From Conidiobolus incongruus B7586 (taxonomy: Eukaryota > Entomophthoromycota > Entomophthoromycetes > Entomophthorales > Conidiobolaceae): DNA of 36,759 bases. Location of the stretch: assembly GCA_000697335.1 (NCBI GenBank), contig JNEM01014467.1, forward strand, positions 1 to 36,759, given 5' to 3'. Numbering within the stretch: position 1 is the first letter of the stretch; the number at the start of each line of letters is the position of its first letter. The notes beneath the pieces are model-generated. The model worked only from the letters and a program-made list of their open reading frames with translations, made no database searches and was not told where the DNA came from. Of this stretch, positions 34,261 through 36,759 are shown piece after piece. The position numbers and the translations under genes are program-made.

Positions 34261-35578
34261 TATTAGTATAGAAATTAAGTAATGGCACAATTTAAAAATT
34301 AAAATTAAACAAATAAATTAATAAATAATATATAAAAATTAATGAATAATATAAAATTAATAGCCTCTTTTATTATTAATAATACTTTTCTATACTTTTG
34401 ATAAGCTTCTAATACCTAAAAAACAGTTTTTTTTATTAAAGACTGAAATTTAATATTTTACAAACTAATTTAATTTGTTTGTAGGAATTCTTTTTCTTGT
34501 AAGCTGATTTTTGAATTGTATAAAACAATTATAATTACATAGGTTATAATTTAATAAATATATTAGATTTGGTAACTCTGTTTAATTTTTTTATATAAAA
34601 AATCTTTAATAGTTTTAACTTTATATGCTTTATAATTAATATGAAAAATAATAGGTATTTTTAATTTATATTAAGAATATTATTTAAAAACTGTTTTATT
34701 TAAAAAATAATATATAATTTATTATTAATTGATTTTCTTTAAGGTATTAAATAAGAAAACTATATATCATTATCATTTATTATAATAATTAACATTCATT
34801 TATATTAAAAGTATCTATTTATTGGAATTTATAAAGGGGATTAATTTAACTTAATATTTTATTTTATTTTTAATAAAAAATTATATAAAAAAATTTGAGA
34901 TTTATTAATTATAAATATTTATTATAAAAACCTCTGTTTTTAATTATACTTTAATAAGTTTAGTTTAACTATAACTACTCTAATTTTTTTTTAAGTTTTT
35001 GTTAAATTATAAGGTATCTATTTTATATTTTTATTAATTAAACTAAGTTTAAACTTAAGTATATATAATATGCTTATATAATTAATATTTAATTATTTTA
35101 ATAATTCTTTAATAGAAATAAAAAGATATTTTTTAATATATTTTTTACCTTATTTATAAATAAAAGAGTAAAAATAAAAATTAATCTTTTAAATTTTGGT
35201 AAATTTTAAATAATATCCTTTTTAATATTAAAATCACAAATCTAGCAATATATAGTAGTTTGAGATAAAACATCATCTTTATAAACTATTTACAAGCTTT
35301 AGATGATTTTAAAAGATTTATAGTTAAGTTTTAAAGATACAAAAATAAAAGCTTTTTGATAATCATTATCTTATTTAAGCATAATTAAATTTAAATATAA
35401 ATTTTAAAATCAAAATATTTTAATAAAAAAATAATTAAAATTAACTATATATATATATATAGTTTGAAAATATTTATTTTCCTATATATTTTATATATAA
35501 AAAATTTTTCAAAATATATAATATATTTAAAATATCAGAAATTAAAAAATTTGCCATTTTTTAATTTTTATACTAATA
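34261..35578 (-). mobile_element. Decayed Tc1/mariner-type DNA transposon, copy 2 (inverted)
   Basis: 1,318 bp, collinear with the reverse complement of 15071-16391 over its whole length. The left end TATTAGTATAGAAATTAAG and the right end (reverse complement TATTAGTATAAAAATTAA) match the inverted repeats of copy 1. The transposase remnant runs on the minus strand. This copy is even more A/T-rich: where copy 1 has ACCAT, GGACACTATT and AAACAGTTT, this copy has ACTAT, GGATATTATT and AAATAGTTT. Other sites go the opposite way (TTATAAA in copy 1, TTGTAAA here), so each copy has lost bases of a more G+C-rich ancestor independently. No intact frame remains. Confidence 0.75.
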
Positions 35579-36759
35579 TTTCAATATTGAAAACTTTTTC
35601 CCAAATTATTAATTAAAATATAAAATTTTTTAACTTAAAATATAAATCTGTTTAAATATAAACTAAATAAACTCAAAATAATAATTTATTATATTTTTTA
35701 TAAGATAAAAAAATAATTAATTATCTTGTTAAAAAAACATAATAATTCTTTATATTCCAAATATATAACTCTAATTTTTTTATATTTCTAACAGTAATTT
35801 TTATTAAATAAAGAATAAAAATATATATTAAAAATAAAATAATTATTTATTTATAACAAATTTAATAAATATTGGTCAAATTTTATCATTTTTATTCAAG
35901 TCTAGCATAGAGCTTAGAGATCTTAAAAAGGTCAGTTTTAATATTGATTTTAGAAAACTAAATATATTAAGAGACTAATTCTCTAAATTCATATATATAT
36001 ATTTCTTAATAATATAATTAACTATAAATTATATGACTAATTTAAACTTTTATAATTAAATTAATTATATAAATAATATTGAATTATTTAATAAATAAGG
36101 TTTTTTTTCTCTTAATTCTTATTATTTCTTATTTTTTATATTATTTCTAAGATTAAAACTACATTCTGTCAATATTATAATATATTGGCACTACCTAATA
36201 TAAATCTTAATATATCAGTGACTCACCCTAGTTTGAAGCTTAATTAAACTTTGTTTACTATTCCATGTTATATTACCATATTTTATGCCATATTACTTTT
36301 ATATCAAATTTTCCTCTATATTATATCAGTAACCTTTTACTATTATACTTAAAAAATAAATTAATCAATAGCAAAATATATATTTTTAATAAAATTAATT
36401 TCTTGATTCATTTTAAATTAATATTAAGAGTACTTAAGTTTTGTTTAATCCTAACTATATATATAAATATCTATAATAGCTATAAGGTTTATTATTATAA
36501 TATATGCCATATATAATTATCTTATATTAAAAATATTTATTAAATTATATAACAAAGCTATTGTTATATTTCTATATACTTTTTCTCCAAACAAATTTAT
36601 TGGAATTTTTTATTATTTTTTTATTTAAAAATTTAAGAAACAAAATAATATATTATAATTATATAATATATATATATTTTTTTTCAATTTTTTAGTAATT
36701 ATTCATTTTTAAAGATTTTATACATTATATTTTCATAATAATTTTTATTATTCAATAAA
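35579..36759. other. AT-rich DNA to window end
   Basis: No supported gene. An 83-codon ATG frame at 36265-36516 is made almost wholly of Ile, Leu, Tyr, Asn and Lys and looks like chance in AT-rich DNA. Patches at 35895-35940 and 36180-36260 are a little more complex and could be further decayed repeat, but no family can be named. Confidence 0.6.

Noticed and set aside
36265-36516. 83-codon ATG frame on the plus strand
   Set aside because: Composition is almost only Ile, Leu, Tyr, Asn and Lys, as expected from A/T-rich noncoding DNA; no domain seen.

Overview
The window looks like nuclear DNA of an AT-rich fungus with mitochondria. It has short GT-AG introns with CTAAC/CTAAT-like branch sites, a fungal-type MHR1/mL67 mitoribosomal gene, SEH1, YTM1, POL5, MRP10/mS37, uL2, a hexokinase and a Mediator MED1. 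TAA, TAG and TGA all act as stops, so the standard code fits. Coding DNA is much richer in G+C than the intergenic DNA, which is nearly pure A/T for kilobases at a time. The lineage is not resolved. The many introns, a recognisable MED1 and an orphan seven-helix receptor-like protein would suit an early-diverging group such as Entomophthoromycotina, but this is only inference.

Layout. 1-2103: AT-rich, no gene. 2104-3590 (-): hexokinase with one frame break. 3591-8625: AT-rich gene desert. 8626-14349: compact block of mL67/MHR1 (+), SEH1 (+) and a 14-exon MED1 (-). 15071-16391: decayed Tc1/mariner-type transposon. 17201-17560 (+): small secreted Q-rich protein. 19581-20088 (-): G+C-rich remnant of a broken protein gene. 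20914-21726 (+): 7TM orphan. 22408-22714 (-): mS37. 23226-24811 (+): YTM1. 25108-28705 (+): POL5. 29909-30265 (-): possible second gene remnant. 30485-31249 (-): uL2. 31250-34260: uL2 upstream region, then AT desert. 34261-35578: a second copy of the transposon, inverted relative to the first. 35579-36759: AT-rich, no gene.

Genes in context. Five of the eight conserved housekeeping genes serve ribosomes: mL67 and mS37 are mitoribosomal, YTM1 and POL5 build the 60S subunit, and uL2 is a 60S core protein. SEH1 (nuclear pore/SEA complex) and MED1 (Pol II Mediator) are convergent neighbours. All 24 coding introns I could resolve are 49-64 nt long. The main oddities are the single frame break in the hexokinase, two decayed host-gene remnants, the inverted transposon pair with RIP-like transitions, a probable leader intron in uL2, and two lineage-specific-looking genes (secreted Q-rich and 7TM). 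I found no clear new multi-gene system.
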